A stretch of DNA of 64,000 bases, taken from NCBI GenBank assembly GCA_965232815.1, contig OZ247427.1:3224001-3288000 (forward strand). The letters are read 5' to 3'. Made by a program: the position numbers and the translations under genes. Every line of letters starts with the position of its first letter. Position 1 is the first letter of the stretch. Of the stretch, positions 43,635-53,519 are shown one piece after another. Source of the stretch: Bin87 sp026710825. GTDB lineage: Bacteria; Chloroflexota; Dehalococcoidia; Lucifugimonadales; UBA3495. The notes below the pieces were generated by a model. That model did no database searches. It was given only the letters and a program-made list of their open reading frames with translations, and was not told where the DNA came from.

Positions 43635-44602
43635 GGAGTCAAAATCACCTTGCCGCGAGTACCCCGCGACGCCAGGTGCAGATGGGCATTCCCCGCCTCC
43701 GACATGGGCAAGACCCTATCTACGATCAGCCTGAGCTTGCCACCTGTGATCAGCGGGATCAGATCGTCCATGGCCCCCTGGTGGTCCAGCGAACCGATGG
43801 GCGACCGGCCCATGCTGAAGCCGATTACCGTCCGGTTCAGCGTCGTTATGTCGCTTGCGGACAGGTTCGCGGGCTGACCGCTGGCGTTCCCATAGCTGAC
43901 CAGTCGCCCGTACGACGACACGCAGCGCACCGACTTCTCCAGCACTGGCCCTCCGACGCACTCCAGCACCAACGCGACGCCACGACCATCGCTGATCGAT
44001 TTCACTTCCTCTTCGAAATCCACCTCGGTGTAGTTGATGGTTATGTCCGCCCCCAGCGAGCGGCACAACTCCAGCTTGTCCTCGGTGGACGCCGTGGCGA
44101 TCACTCGCGCACCCCATTCCTTGGCCAGCTGGATGGCAACCGTGCCCACGCCCGACGCGCCCGCCTGGATCAACACCGTGTCTCCCGGCTGCATCCCTCC
44201 GCGCGATTTCAGCAGGTGGTACGACGTCAGAAACGTGATCGGCATCCCGCCAGCGTGCACTGCGTCAATGCTGTCGGGGTACGGGAACACAAAATTGGCG
44301 TTGACGGCGACGTACTCGGCCTGGCCCTGCGGCCCCATCGCCATCACTTTCTGCCCCACCGCCAGGCGTCTGTCGGTGACGTCGGAGCCTAACTCGGTGA
44401 TGGTTCCGGAGGCCTCCAGACCCAGCGTCGCCGGCAGATCGGGCCCGGGGTAGTTGCCCTGTCGTCGCATTATGTCAGCATAGTTCACGCCCGCCGAATC
44501 CACTTTGATCAGGACCTGGTGCGGACTTGGACTGGGCTCCGGCGCGTCCTTCCACTCCAGGACTTCGACGCTGCCGTATTCCTCGATGCGTAGTGCTTTC
44601 AT
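43631..44602 (-). CDS. NADPH:quinone oxidoreductase-like MDR protein
   Basis: The 323-residue medium-chain reductase starts MKALRIEEYGSVEVLEWKDA. The GroES-like half has GVNYADIMRRQGNYPGPDLP. The Rossmann half has VLIQAGASGVGTVAIQLAKE and ARVIATASTEDKL. The structural and catalytic zinc ligands of alcohol dehydrogenases are absent, as in quinone oxidoreductases and zeta-crystallins. It is first in the row with the methyltransferase and LLM enzyme, and may supply reduced products in the same path. Confidence 0.9.
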   Translation of the reverse strand: MKALRIEEYGSVEVLEWKDAPEPSPSPHQVLIKVDSAGVNYADIMRRQGNYPGPDLPATLGLEASGTITELGSDVTDRRLAVGQKVMAMGPQGQAEYVAVNANFVFPYPDSIDAVHAGGMPITFLTSYHLLKSRGGMQPGDTVLIQAGASGVGTVAIQLAKEWGARVIATASTEDKLELCRSLGADITINYTEVDFEEEVKSISDGRGVALVLECVGGPVLEKSVRCVSSYGRLVSYGNASGQPANLSASDITTLNRTVIGFSMGRSPIGSLDHQGAMDDLIPLITGGKLRLIVDRVLPMSEAGNAHLHLASRGTRGKVILTP

Positions 44603-44716
44603 TCGGAGATTCTCCCATCAACTCGATTGGATAGTATGGCCGCGCTCCCATGAGCCGTTCGGCCTTCATTTCAACGGTCGCCCGAGATCGCTGTCCACGG
44701 GCGATCCGGTGATGCT

Positions 44717-45709
44717 CTAGTCGCCGGGCCCTCGCAGGTTTTCCGCCTGCAACACCTCTGGGTTGATCACCCGCACCGCCTCTCCGGACGCGAACGCGCG
44801 GATATTTTCCACCACTCCCGAGTAGAAAGCTCGGTAGCCATCGTCGGTCACATAGCCCACGTGCGGCGTGATCAGCGTGTTGTCCAACGTCAGGAACGGG
44901 TGGCCGGCCGGCAGTGGCTCCACGTCGAAGGTATCCAGCGCGGCCCCTCCGATGGCATTCCGCTGCAGGGCGTCAACCAGCGCCGCCTCGTCGATAATTG
45001 GACCTCGGGAGATATTCACGATGATGCCGGTCGGTTTCATCAAGCCGATTTCGTGTGCGCCCACCAGACCCAGGGTGCGGTCGCTCAAGCGCACATGCAC
45101 CGATACCACGTCGCCCTCCGCAAAGAGCGTGTCCTTGTCCACCAGGGTCGCGCCGCACTCTCGGGCCCGCTCGGCGGTCAGGTTCTGGCTCCAGGCAATG
45201 ACCCGCATGTCAAACGCGTTGCCCACACGTGCGACCAGGGACCCGATGTGCCCCAGGCCCAGCAGCGCCAGCGTTTTGCCTTGCAGACTCGCCCCGACGT
45301 GGATGCCCCACTTGCCCTGCTCCCGAGTGGCCCGATCTTCCTCCGGGATTTTGCGCAGGATGCCGAGGATCAAGCCCCAGGTCAGTTCCGTCGGTCCCTC
45401 GCCGGCGCCCGGAGTCCCGCACACCGTGATGCCAAGGTCCGTGGCCGCATCGATGTCGAAAGACGCGTTGCGCGCGCCCGTGGTGATCAGGCAGCGCAAC
45501 GCCGGCAACCGTTCCAGCAGCGTGCGCGGGAACGCCGTGCGCTCCCTCATGCCCATCACGATGTCAAAGTCGGCCAGCCGTTCCGCCAGTGCATCTTCGT
45601 CCGCCAGGTAGTCGGCAAAAAACGTCACGTCGATGCCGTCCGGCAGGCCGCCCCAATCGGCCATGTCGGCGGCCACGCTCTGGTAATCATCGAGAACGGC
45701 TACTTTCAT
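44717..45709 (-). CDS. D-2-hydroxyacid dehydrogenase family protein
   Basis: The 330-residue enzyme starts MKVAVLDDYQSVAADMADWG. The NAD site is LALLGLGHIGSLVARVGNAF. Catalytic residues are the Arg in NISRGPIIDE, the Glu of FDVEPLP and the His of ITPHVGYV. It reduces 2-keto acids or oxidises 2-hydroxy acids with NAD(H). A phosphoglycerate dehydrogenase role is less likely because the C-terminal ACT domain is missing. The gene is followed by the quinone oxidoreductase after 114 bp. Confidence 0.92.
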   Translation of the reverse strand: MKVAVLDDYQSVAADMADWGGLPDGIDVTFFADYLADEDALAERLADFDIVMGMRERTAFPRTLLERLPALRCLITTGARNASFDIDAATDLGITVCGTPGAGEGPTELTWGLILGILRKIPEEDRATREQGKWGIHVGASLQGKTLALLGLGHIGSLVARVGNAFDMRVIAWSQNLTAERARECGATLVDKDTLFAEGDVVSVHVRLSDRTLGLVGAHEIGLMKPTGIIVNISRGPIIDEAALVDALQRNAIGGAALDTFDVEPLPAGHPFLTLDNTLITPHVGYVTDDGYRAFYSGVVENIRAFASGEAVRVINPEVLQAENLRGPGD

Positions 45710-45744
45710 ATCAACCTCATCGCTGGATTTCGTGGCTCAATAAC

Positions 45745-46794
45745 CTATCTGCAAGCCGGCATCACTTTTTCGCACAGCAACCTTATGTTGCGCAGGACGA
45801 TCTCGTGGGGAATAGTTCCGCCGGCGTTGAATTCACCCACCACTCCATCCAGGCCCAGGTCATCCTTTAGCTGCGCGAAACGGTCCACCAGACCCTCCGG
45901 TGTCCCGAAGGCCACCTTGGTCTCCAGGATTTCGTCGTAGCTCAGCGCCGAGAGGCGAACGGCCCGTTGATCGCCCAGTTCCGTGGCCTGGATTCCCGCC
46001 GAACCCGAATCGGCCGCGTACAACCGGCCCATGCGCCCGAAGTAGTTCTGGATACTCTCGAACGGCTCTTCGATCGCGCCTCGTTCGGTCAGGCCCACGT
46101 AAACGGGAATGCGCAGCGAAACATCTCCATTGCCATCGTGTCCCGCCGCGCGCCAGGCCTTGCGGTACTCCTTGAGGTTGTCCCGCAGTTCTGGAATGTC
46201 CATGCCGCGCAGCCCCACGAAGATCGGATAACCGTCCTCGCCGGCGCGCGGGAACGTCTCGGCGGTGGTGGCCGCCATGCGGAAGGGCGGGTGCGGCTTC
46301 TGGTAGGGCAACGGCGCAACGGTCGCGTTGGTCACCTGATGATATTTCCCCTCGTAGGAAAACGGCTCGCCCTCCCAGGCCTGCATGATGATGTCCAGAG
46401 CTTCCCGGAACCGGTCGCGGCTCTCGGCGTAAGGCACGCCGTAAATGTCGTAGGAACGGGCAAAGCCGCTCCGCCCGATGCCGAAGTCGAAGCGCCCCTC
46501 GCTGATCTGGTCGACCGTCGCCACCTCCTCCGCGATGCGCAGAGGGTTGTTGAGCGGAAGCACGTACACCGCCATTCCGATGCGCAGCCGGCGCGTGCGG
46601 GTCGCGATGCTGCTCGCAATGGTAATGGGAGATGACAGCACGGAGCGGTCGGGCGTGAAATGCATCTCCGCCAGCCACGCCCCATCTAGTCCGCACGATT
46701 CGGCGGCGTCCACCAATTCGAACCCCTCCGCAAATGAGCTCGCCTGCGTGCCGCCCGGGCGGGTCTCAAACTGCATGAACATGCCGAAATGCAT
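45745..46794 (-). CDS. LLM-class flavin-dependent monooxygenase (bacterial luciferase-like)
   Basis: The 349-residue enzyme starts MHFGMFMQFETRPGGTQASS at an ATG with GGAG 8 nt upstream; a longer frame to 47082 is not conserved. It has DGAWLAEMHFTPDRSVLSSP, the barrel motif MAVYVLPLNNPLRIAEEVAT and GRFDFGIGRSGFARSY, and PYQKPHPPFRMAATTAETF. It resembles the alkanal/alkane-sulfonate type of FMNH2-dependent monooxygenase. A flavin reductase would be needed and the nitroreductase at 50.4 kb is a possible partner, though unlinked. Confidence 0.9.
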   Translation of the reverse strand: MHFGMFMQFETRPGGTQASSFAEGFELVDAAESCGLDGAWLAEMHFTPDRSVLSSPITIASSIATRTRRLRIGMAVYVLPLNNPLRIAEEVATVDQISEGRFDFGIGRSGFARSYDIYGVPYAESRDRFREALDIIMQAWEGEPFSYEGKYHQVTNATVAPLPYQKPHPPFRMAATTAETFPRAGEDGYPIFVGLRGMDIPELRDNLKEYRKAWRAAGHDGNGDVSLRIPVYVGLTERGAIEEPFESIQNYFGRMGRLYAADSGSAGIQATELGDQRAVRLSALSYDEILETKVAFGTPEGLVDRFAQLKDDLGLDGVVGEFNAGGTIPHEIVLRNIRLLCEKVMPACR

Positions 46795-47818
46795 CGATTG
46801 AACTCCGGGGATTGCTCTCGATTCGTGGGCCGGGCCCGTCAATCCCAACTCCGGGCCAGTAAAGCATAGGCCTATCGGGTTGGCAAGTTGACCCTTATCG
46901 GCGCGTTGCTTAGCGCAATTTTTGGGAATCTCAAACTTTGCTGACACTCCGGCGACATATCCCCGCCTGCCACGGTCGGTCCGTCCGCTATACTGTACAT
47001 ACGTTCGGCAATCGGTCGGCAGAGGACTCAGCGCTTTCCCCTGCCAACCAAACCTCAAACCCCGCGCGCAGGGTGAGGACACTGCCGGAACCGGCCCGCT
47101 CCGGCGGGCAACATCTGAATAGGGTTAATTGGGGTCCAGGATAATAACGGCCTAACCGTCGCGGGTTGGCCCCCGCGGCATAAGTCGGATTCTGCACCGC
47201 TGGCTATCGCCTGAGGCCGTCTTTTTCCGCGGCATGGCATAGACCAGTACGGCGGGTGTCTCCACCGCTCCACGAGGGTCGCTACCCCAACCGCTCATCC
47301 TGAGCTTGTCGAAGGATGTGGGATGGGACGCGGGTGAGAGGTGAAACTCTCATCAGCATGGCGGTCAGCACGTGGGACTCTAGGACTCAACATTGCAACC
47401 ACGCTCTCGGGCCGTAGCGCCGACAACCTGGACCCCCAGGAACCCTGAAAAACCAAACCAACCCAAACCAGCCACCGACCGAAGGAGTTCAAACGAAAGG
47501 AGTTCAACAGCAAGCAATCAACCGGCCTACCTGATGGTAAGCCCACCCAACGGGTAAATGGTCCTGACCGTCTCCAGGCGGAGAACGTGTGAGTCGGAGC
47601 ATCCGCGGAGTGTGGGATCCGTGGAGACTCCTTCCCTTCGCTCGAAGCGGCCAGGACCCTGCCCGAATCGATCCGCGGCAACACCCTGCTGCGCCGTAAC
47701 GTTGACTCGCAAGGCATGGATCGCTCACGATTACGCGGCAAAGGCGTATAATGTGCGGCGGCACGGGCGTGCGTGACACGTCTGGCCGGCAAAACATCAA
47801 GGGGGGAGCAGACAACTC
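46795..47818. other. 1-kb intergenic region with a dispersed repeat
   Basis: No gene is recognised. TCCTGAGCTTGTCGAAGGA at about 47299-47317 is a sequence that recurs widely in environmental bacterial genomes, probably as a REP-like hairpin element; only one copy is seen here. GAAGGAGTTCAA is repeated at 47480 and 47494. TATAAT at 47747 lies 67 bp before argD but lacks a good -35 box. Confidence 0.5.
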
Positions 47819-49009
47819 ATGCCCAGCAACGCTGAATACATCGCCATCGAGCAGAAATACTACGCGCAGACCGTGCGCCGCCGGCCTGTGGTCATAGTGC
47901 GAGGCGAAGGTTCCCGAGTGTGGGACGCCGATGGCAAGGAATACATCGACTTCGTCGCCGGCTGGGCGGTTGATAACCTGGGGCATTGCCCTCCGGTCGT
48001 GGTCGACGCCATCGCCCAGCAGGCCGCCACCCTGATCCAGACTTCCAACCAGTTCTATACCCTCCCGCAGTTGGACATCGCCGAGATGCTGATTGAAAAC
48101 TCCTGCATGGATCGGGTTTTCTTCTGCAACAGCGGCGCCGAAGCCGTGGAGGGCGCCCTTAAACTCGCCCGCCGCTATGGCAAGCTGCACAAGAACGGCG
48201 CGTACGAGGTCATCACCGCGTTCAACTCGTTCCACGGACGGACCATGAACGCCGTGGCCGCCACCGGACAGCCCCACTACCATGAGTTGTTCGAGCCCAT
48301 ACCCGAAGGTTTCACCTACGTCGACTTCAACGACGTTGAGGCCGTCATGAACGCCACCACCGAAAACACCGTGGCGGTTATGGTCGAACCCGTGCAGGGC
48401 GAGGGTGGCGTCAATATCCCCGACCAGGACTACTTCCACCGGTTGCGGGACTGGTGCGACCAGAACAACATCCTGCTGATCCTGGACGAGGTTCAGACCG
48501 GTATGGGCCGCCTCGGCAGCCTGTTCGGCCACCAGGAATACGACGTCGAACCCGACGTGATGATCCTGGCCAAGGGCCTCGGGTACGGCGTGCCCATTGG
48601 CGCGTTCCTCTCCAAGGAAAACGCCATGGCTCTCACCTACGGCGACCACGGCAGCACATTCGGCGGCAACGCCCTGACTACCGCCGCCGCCGCCGCCGGT
48701 ACGCGTTATATGCTGGACAACGACGTCCTGGGCAACGTCAAGCGGATGGAAGTCGTCCTGAACGACCGCTTGAACGGCTTGCGAGCCAAGCGCGGATTTG
48801 TCGAGGAAATCCGCTGCAAGGGTTTGCTGGCTGCCGTCCAGTTCGACAGCGACATCATGCCCCAGGTCATGGACGCTGCCGAAGCCGCGGGAGTCCTGCT
48901 CAACGGCGTCCGCCCCAACGCGGTCCGCATCATGCCCGCCCTGAACATCACCGAGGCCGAAATCGACGAGGGCATCGGCCGCCTGGATACCGCTCTCAAT
49001 AGCCTGTAA
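47819..49009 (+). CDS. argD: Class III aminotransferase, probable acetylornithine aminotransferase
   Basis: The 396-residue PLP enzyme starts MPSNAEYIAIEQKYYAQTVR, with GGGGGAG 10 nt upstream. The cofactor phosphate site is NSGAEAVEGALK (residues 104-115), D223 in ILDEVQTGMGR binds the ring N, and K252 in LAKGLGYGVPIGAF forms the Schiff base. Length and motifs fit ArgD/4-aminobutyrate aminotransferases. The neighbouring argG supports the arginine role (N-acetylornithine with 2-oxoglutarate). GABA or ornithine transaminase remains possible. Confidence 0.85.
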   Translation: MPSNAEYIAIEQKYYAQTVRRRPVVIVRGEGSRVWDADGKEYIDFVAGWAVDNLGHCPPVVVDAIAQQAATLIQTSNQFYTLPQLDIAEMLIENSCMDRVFFCNSGAEAVEGALKLARRYGKLHKNGAYEVITAFNSFHGRTMNAVAATGQPHYHELFEPIPEGFTYVDFNDVEAVMNATTENTVAVMVEPVQGEGGVNIPDQDYFHRLRDWCDQNNILLILDEVQTGMGRLGSLFGHQEYDVEPDVMILAKGLGYGVPIGAFLSKENAMALTYGDHGSTFGGNALTTAAAAAGTRYMLDNDVLGNVKRMEVVLNDRLNGLRAKRGFVEEIRCKGLLAAVQFDSDIMPQVMDAAEAAGVLLNGVRPNAVRIMPALNITEAEIDEGIGRLDTALNSL

Positions 49010-49030
49010 TTTTCAGGTGCCAACGCACTG

Positions 49031-49068
49031 AAAAGGGCTTGGTTCCGCTGTGACCAAGCCCTTTTTTG
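49031..49068. terminator. Bidirectional terminator between argD and argG
   Basis: AAAAGGGCTTGGT and ACCAAGCCCTTTT form a 13-bp stem around TCCGCTGTG, with six T on the plus side and four A on the other. It ends both convergent genes. Confidence 0.93.
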
Positions 49069-49096
49069 ATTGGGCGACGCGCTTGAGTCGTGCGGC

Positions 49097-50293
49097 CTAA
49101 CCGCCCTGCTGTCTCCGCTGGGTCCGCCCCGGCAACCCGTAGATATCGATGAACCCTTTGGCCGCAGTGTGGTCGAACTCGTCGGCCCGGTCGTACGTCG
49201 CCAGGCCGTAGTTGTACAACGGCCGGTCGGCGGTGCGCCCAACCACCACGCAGGAACCCTTGTGCAGGCGCACCCGGATGTCGCCCGACACGTGCCGCTG
49301 AGTGCTGTCCACGTACGCATCCATGTCACGCCGGTGGGCCGTGTACCACAGGCCGTTGTAGACCAACTCAGCGTACTCCTGCGCGATCCGCTGCTTCAGC
49401 CGGCTCTGATCGCGGGACAGGGTCATCGTTTCCAGGGCCCGGTGTGCGTCGTGCAACAACACGGCCGCCGGCGATTCGTACACCTCTCGGCTCTTGATGC
49501 CAACCAACCGGTTCTCAACGTGGTCAATGCGGCCGATGCCGTGCGCGCCAGCCAATTCGTTCAGGTGATTGATCAGCGCTACCCCTCCCATCGCCTCTCC
49601 ATCAACCGCCGTAGGCACGCCCTCTTCGAAACGAATCTCAACGTAGGCCGGTTCATCAGGCGCCGCTCCGGGGTTGACTGTCCATTCGTAGGCATCCTCG
49701 GGCGGCTCGACCCACGGGTCCTCCAGCTCTCCGGCCTCGGCGCTGCGTCCCCACAGGTTTTCGTCCGTGCTGTATTTGTTATTCGAAGGAGCGATCGGCA
49801 GGTTCCTTTCCCTGGCGTAAAGCACCTCATCCTCGCGGTTCATTCCCCACTCCCGGATGGGAGCGATGAGCTCAACCCCCGGAGCCAGCGTGGATACCCC
49901 GACTTCGATCCGCACTTGGTCATTCCCCTTGCCGGTGCAACCGTGCGCCACCGCGTCCGCGTCGTGTTGCCGCGCCACGTCGGCGAGGTACCGGGCAATA
50001 AGCGGGCGACCCAGCGCGGTTGCCAGCGGATACTGGCCCTCGTAGATCGCGCCGGCTCGGAGCGCGGGCCAAAGAAACTCATCGACCAGCGTTTCCCGGC
50101 CATCCACCGTGACGGCGTCCGTTGCCCCCACCGCGAATGCCCGTTGCCGAATGGTTTCCAGATCCACCATTCCCAAATCGATGGTGCAGGTGATCACGTC
50201 GGCGTCGTAGTTTTCCCGAAGCCACGGCACGGCCACGGATGTATCCAGGCCGCCACTGTAGGCGAGTACGATTTTCTTGCGAGCGGTCGTCAT
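49097..50293 (-). CDS. argG: Argininosuccinate synthase
   Basis: The 398-residue enzyme joins citrulline and aspartate using ATP. The N-type ATP pyrophosphatase loop is VLAYSGGLDTSVAVPWL. VAHGCTGKGNDQVRIEV and the citrulline-binding APIREWGMNREDEV follow, with SREVYESPAAVLLHDAHR in the C-terminal part. The ATG at 50293 is preferred to one 14 codons upstream because conserved sequence begins at once. argD lies opposite. Confidence 0.95.
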   Translation of the reverse strand: MTTARKKIVLAYSGGLDTSVAVPWLRENYDADVITCTIDLGMVDLETIRQRAFAVGATDAVTVDGRETLVDEFLWPALRAGAIYEGQYPLATALGRPLIARYLADVARQHDADAVAHGCTGKGNDQVRIEVGVSTLAPGVELIAPIREWGMNREDEVLYARERNLPIAPSNNKYSTDENLWGRSAEAGELEDPWVEPPEDAYEWTVNPGAAPDEPAYVEIRFEEGVPTAVDGEAMGGVALINHLNELAGAHGIGRIDHVENRLVGIKSREVYESPAAVLLHDAHRALETMTLSRDQSRLKQRIAQEYAELVYNGLWYTAHRRDMDAYVDSTQRHVSGDIRVRLHKGSCVVVGRTADRPLYNYGLATYDRADEFDHTAAKGFIDIYGLPGRTQRRQQGG

Positions 50294-50376
50294 GGACTTC
50301 GCGCACTCCTTTTTTTCCGATTGACGATTTGTCACGTCAACTTTGTTGCCGGGATTCTTGCTGAATTAAAACCCGC

Positions 50377-51033
50377 CTACCACTCGTTCCAGTGGACGAT
50401 GTCGTCCAGGGACTCCCGGTGAGCGGGACGGAAGTGATCGCCGATGGTGTAGGCCATGGGTATCAGGCCGGCCTGCATCACCCGACGATACGGGATGCCC
50501 AGTACCTCGGCGGCGGCCTCTTCGTGCATCAGGTGTATGCAGGTGAACACCGAACCGATCCCACGGGCACGGGCTGCCAGCATCAGGCTCCACGCCGCTG
50601 GCATGATGGTTCCCCACTGGGCGCTTTGTGCCAGCGTGGCTGCGTTATCCGTGCGGCCCACTATGCAGGGAATCATCAGGACCGGGGCCCGGTGCATGTT
50701 GTCCGCCAGGTATTGCGCCGAATCGCCGACCCGCTCCTGGACCGCCGCCCGTATCGGGTCCTCGTACTGCAGGTTCGTGGCGGCCGTGGGGGATTGCGTG
50801 TACTGCTCCCACCCCTTGCGGTACAAATCTGCCAGCGCCATGCGCTTGTCGGCCTCCGTCACCACCATGAAGTGCCAGTTCTGCCGGTTGCTGGCCGTCG
50901 GGGCCTGTTGCGCAACCGCCAGGCACTCGCGGATCACCTCATCGGGCACCGGCCGGTCGAAATCGAGGCGCTTGCGCACCGCTCGCGTGGTGGTTAGCAG
51001 TGCATCTGGCGACAGGTCATGAACGACTGGCAT
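50377..51033 (-). CDS. Nitroreductase-family flavoprotein
   Basis: The 218-residue protein starts MPVVHDLSPDALLTTTRAVR, with GGAG 9 nt upstream. It shows the FMN-binding RKRLDFDRPVPDEVIRECL and QQAPTASNRQNWHFMVV, then MLAARARGIGSVFTCIHLMH and the C-terminal HFRPAHRESLDDIVHWNEW. These FMN enzymes reduce nitro groups, quinones or flavins with NAD(P)H. The neighbouring LLM monooxygenases could use such a reductant supply, but no linkage is shown. It is transcribed towards argG and lies 83 bp upstream of it, so the two may be cotranscribed. Confidence 0.9.
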   Translation of the reverse strand: MPVVHDLSPDALLTTTRAVRKRLDFDRPVPDEVIRECLAVAQQAPTASNRQNWHFMVVTEADKRMALADLYRKGWEQYTQSPTAATNLQYEDPIRAAVQERVGDSAQYLADNMHRAPVLMIPCIVGRTDNAATLAQSAQWGTIMPAAWSLMLAARARGIGSVFTCIHLMHEEAAAEVLGIPYRRVMQAGLIPMAYTIGDHFRPAHRESLDDIVHWNEW

Positions 51034-51177
51034 GAAAACGGGCTCCGGAAGCGAAAAATCGCAATCTATCATAGCACCAGCCGCTACACGCGATTCATGC
51101 CCGGCCTCGGCAAAAAGTGGTAACCTTCAATTGAGGCCCGAACCTCTACCTTCTGATCATTCGAGGAATGCCTGACT

Positions 51178-52344
51178 ATGACTATCGCCACACGCATGAG
51201 CCGCTTGGGGACCGAATCCGCCTTCGAGGTTCTGGCCAAAGCCCGCGCCCTTGAAGCCCAGGGTCGCGAAATCATCCACCTGGAAATCGGCGAGCCCGAC
51301 TTTGAAACCCCGGAGCACATCGTTCAAGCGGGCATGAAAGCCTTGCAGGATGGCTACACCCATTACGGCCCGACGCCGGGCCTCCCCGAATTGCGCCAGG
51401 CCGTCGCGCGGAATAGTCGCGAGGTTCGCGGAATCGACACCGACTGGGAACAGGTCGTGGTGACGCCCGGGGCCAAGCCCATCATGTTTTACGTGTTGCT
51501 GGCCCTCGCCGAGCCCGGTGCAGAGGTCATCTACCCCAACCCCGGCTTCCCCATCTACGAGTCCATGATCGAATTCAGCGGCGCCAAGGCTGTGCCCATG
51601 CAGCTATTGGAAGAACAGGCTTACCACCCTGATCTGTCTCGCCTCCCGGATCTGGTGAACGAGCGCACACGGCTGATCATCATCAATTCACCAGAGAATC
51701 CATGCGGCTCGGCTTTGTCCCGGGCGGAACTGGAAACCATCGCCGACGTTGTCCGCAGCCATCCCGATATGTACATCATGTCCGATGAGATTTACAAGGA
51801 CATCCTGTATTCAGGCGAACACCACAGCATCGCGGCCCTGCCGGGCATGGCGGAACGCACCATCATCCTGGACGGTTTTTCCAAGAGCTACGCCATGACC
51901 GGATGGCGATTGGGATACGGGATCATGCCCGAGGAATTGGTGCCGCACATTTCCCGGCTTGCAACCAACAGCGTTTCCTGCGCAGCGTCGTTCAGCCAGA
52001 TCGCTGGAGTCGCCGCGCTGGACGGACCCCAGGATGCGGTGCAGGAAATGGCAGCGGAGTTCGCCCGCCGCCGTCGGCTCATCGCGGACGGTCTCCAATC
52101 CATCCCGGGGATCAACTGTCCTGAGCCCGAAGGCGCCTTCTACGCATTCCCGAGCATCAGGGAGACCGGGCTGAGCAGCGCCGAATTCGAGGAGCGGGCA
52201 ATGCAGGATGCCGGCGTGGCTCTCCTGTCGGGATCGGCTTTCGGCGAATTCGGCGAAGGCTACGTCCGGTTGTCATACGCCAACAGCCAAGAGAACATCA
52301 GCAGAGCATTGGAGAGCCTGGACGCCATGGTGCGCGCCCTGTAA
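51178..52344 (+). CDS. Class I/II pyridoxal-phosphate aminotransferase
   Basis: The 388-residue enzyme starts MTIATRMSRLGTESAFEVLA. LEIGEPDFETPEHIV, YGPTPGLPELRQAV, NSPENPCGSALS (Asn contacting PLP) and SDEIYKDILY are followed by the Schiff-base lysine K236 in LDGFSKSYAMTGWRLGY and the C-terminal substrate Arg in YVRLSYANS. This is the aspartate-aminotransferase-like branch of fold type I. The amino donor cannot be named. It diverges from the nitroreductase gene. Confidence 0.9.
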   Translation: MTIATRMSRLGTESAFEVLAKARALEAQGREIIHLEIGEPDFETPEHIVQAGMKALQDGYTHYGPTPGLPELRQAVARNSREVRGIDTDWEQVVVTPGAKPIMFYVLLALAEPGAEVIYPNPGFPIYESMIEFSGAKAVPMQLLEEQAYHPDLSRLPDLVNERTRLIIINSPENPCGSALSRAELETIADVVRSHPDMYIMSDEIYKDILYSGEHHSIAALPGMAERTIILDGFSKSYAMTGWRLGYGIMPEELVPHISRLATNSVSCAASFSQIAGVAALDGPQDAVQEMAAEFARRRRLIADGLQSIPGINCPEPEGAFYAFPSIRETGLSSAEFEERAMQDAGVALLSGSAFGEFGEGYVRLSYANSQENISRALESLDAMVRAL

Positions 52345-52456
52345 CCCTGCATGCGCCACCCATCGGCCCCGCATGTTCGGCACGAGAACCTGATACCACC
52401 AGCAGAACAGGCGCGAGTCGTCCAGGCTATCGAGGAAGCACCGAACCCAGTGTCTG

Positions 52457-53497
52457 CTAGTCGTCAGCGAATTTTGGCATCACCTGCTCGCCGAACATCC
52501 GCATGGACTTCTGGACTTTCTGCGTGTCCATCTCACCGACGTTCAACTTGAGCATCAGATTCCGCACGCCGATATCTCGCATCGCGGCCACCTGCTCCGC
52601 CACCTGCGAAGGGGTCCCGATTATGAAAGCATGCTCGAGTACCTCTCCGGCTGGCGGTGGCCGGTTGGGGTCCGGCGGCGGGAACCCTCCAGGGTTGTAC
52701 ATCTCCCGCGCGGCCCGGAAATGGGTGCGTTCCCGCTCGAAGCCGGTTTCGGCTATCTCCAGGGCCTCATCGTAACTGTCCGCCACAAAGAGGTCTCTTG
52801 ACGCCCAGCACTGGTCCAACGTCGATTGCGTTTCCGATTCGGAGAACCCGGAATCCAGCATCGTCGCCTCGTAACTCTCGAGACGATGGCGCAGCGTGTC
52901 CAGGGTTTGAACGCCGATCATCACCGGGCGACCGATTTTGGCCATTGCCACCGTGGAAGGCTCGCTTATGCAGGCCCGTATCAACGGCGGATGCGGCTTT
53001 TGATACGGCCGGGGCCGCAGCTGCGGGAACTTTACATCCCAATACTCTCCCTGGTGGTGCAGCGGTTCGCCTGTCCAGGCCTCAACCAACAACTGCTCCG
53101 CCTCGTCCAACCGGGCAATTCCATCCTCCATCGTGATTCCGAAGCCGATGTACTCATAATGGTTGTAAGCGGAACCGCGTCCGGTGCCCACAATCAGCCT
53201 GCCATGACTCAGGTTGTCCAACAGCGACGTTTGGATGGCGAGTCGCACCGGATGGTGGAACGCCAACTCCACTACTGCAAACCCGATCCGTATCTTGCTG
53301 GTACGGGCCGCCAACGCTGCTCCCAGCACCAGCGGGTCCGCATGCGCCGCCGCGCCGTCAAAATGGTGCTCGGTGAGCCAAACCGAGTGCATACCGATCT
53401 TTTCAGCCAGGACCATTTCGTCGATGGTGCTGTCGATCACTGACGAATCTTGATCGGGATTGTGGCTGACGGGAAATACGAAAGATCCAAACCGCAT
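52457..53497 (-). CDS. LLM-class flavin-dependent monooxygenase
   Basis: The 346-residue luciferase-like enzyme starts MRFGSFVFPVSHNPDQDSSV. HSVWLTEHHFDGAAAHADPL is the EHHF-type active-site motif. FAVVELAFHHPVRLAIQTSL, GRLIVGTGRGSAYNHYEY and PRPYQKPHPPLIRACISEPS complete the family pattern. It is the fourth LLM protein in the window and closest to that at 45.7 kb. It diverges from a lipoprotein gene only 22 bp away. Confidence 0.9.
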   Translation of the reverse strand: MRFGSFVFPVSHNPDQDSSVIDSTIDEMVLAEKIGMHSVWLTEHHFDGAAAHADPLVLGAALAARTSKIRIGFAVVELAFHHPVRLAIQTSLLDNLSHGRLIVGTGRGSAYNHYEYIGFGITMEDGIARLDEAEQLLVEAWTGEPLHHQGEYWDVKFPQLRPRPYQKPHPPLIRACISEPSTVAMAKIGRPVMIGVQTLDTLRHRLESYEATMLDSGFSESETQSTLDQCWASRDLFVADSYDEALEIAETGFERERTHFRAAREMYNPGGFPPPDPNRPPPAGEVLEHAFIIGTPSQVAEQVAAMRDIGVRNLMLKLNVGEMDTQKVQKSMRMFGEQVMPKFADD

Positions 53498-53519
53498 GTT
53501 GTCCTCGTAGGTATATAGA

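Noticed and set aside
45861..46696. 278-codon second-frame ORF inside the LLM monooxygenase at 45.7 kb
   Set aside because: It is a shadow frame on the same strand, Arg/Gly/His-rich and without a domain, while the main frame has all LLM motifs.
46795..47818. ORFs of 60-165 codons in the intergenic region before argD
   Set aside because: No start context, no conserved motif, and much of the longest antisense frame lies over the argD coding sequence.
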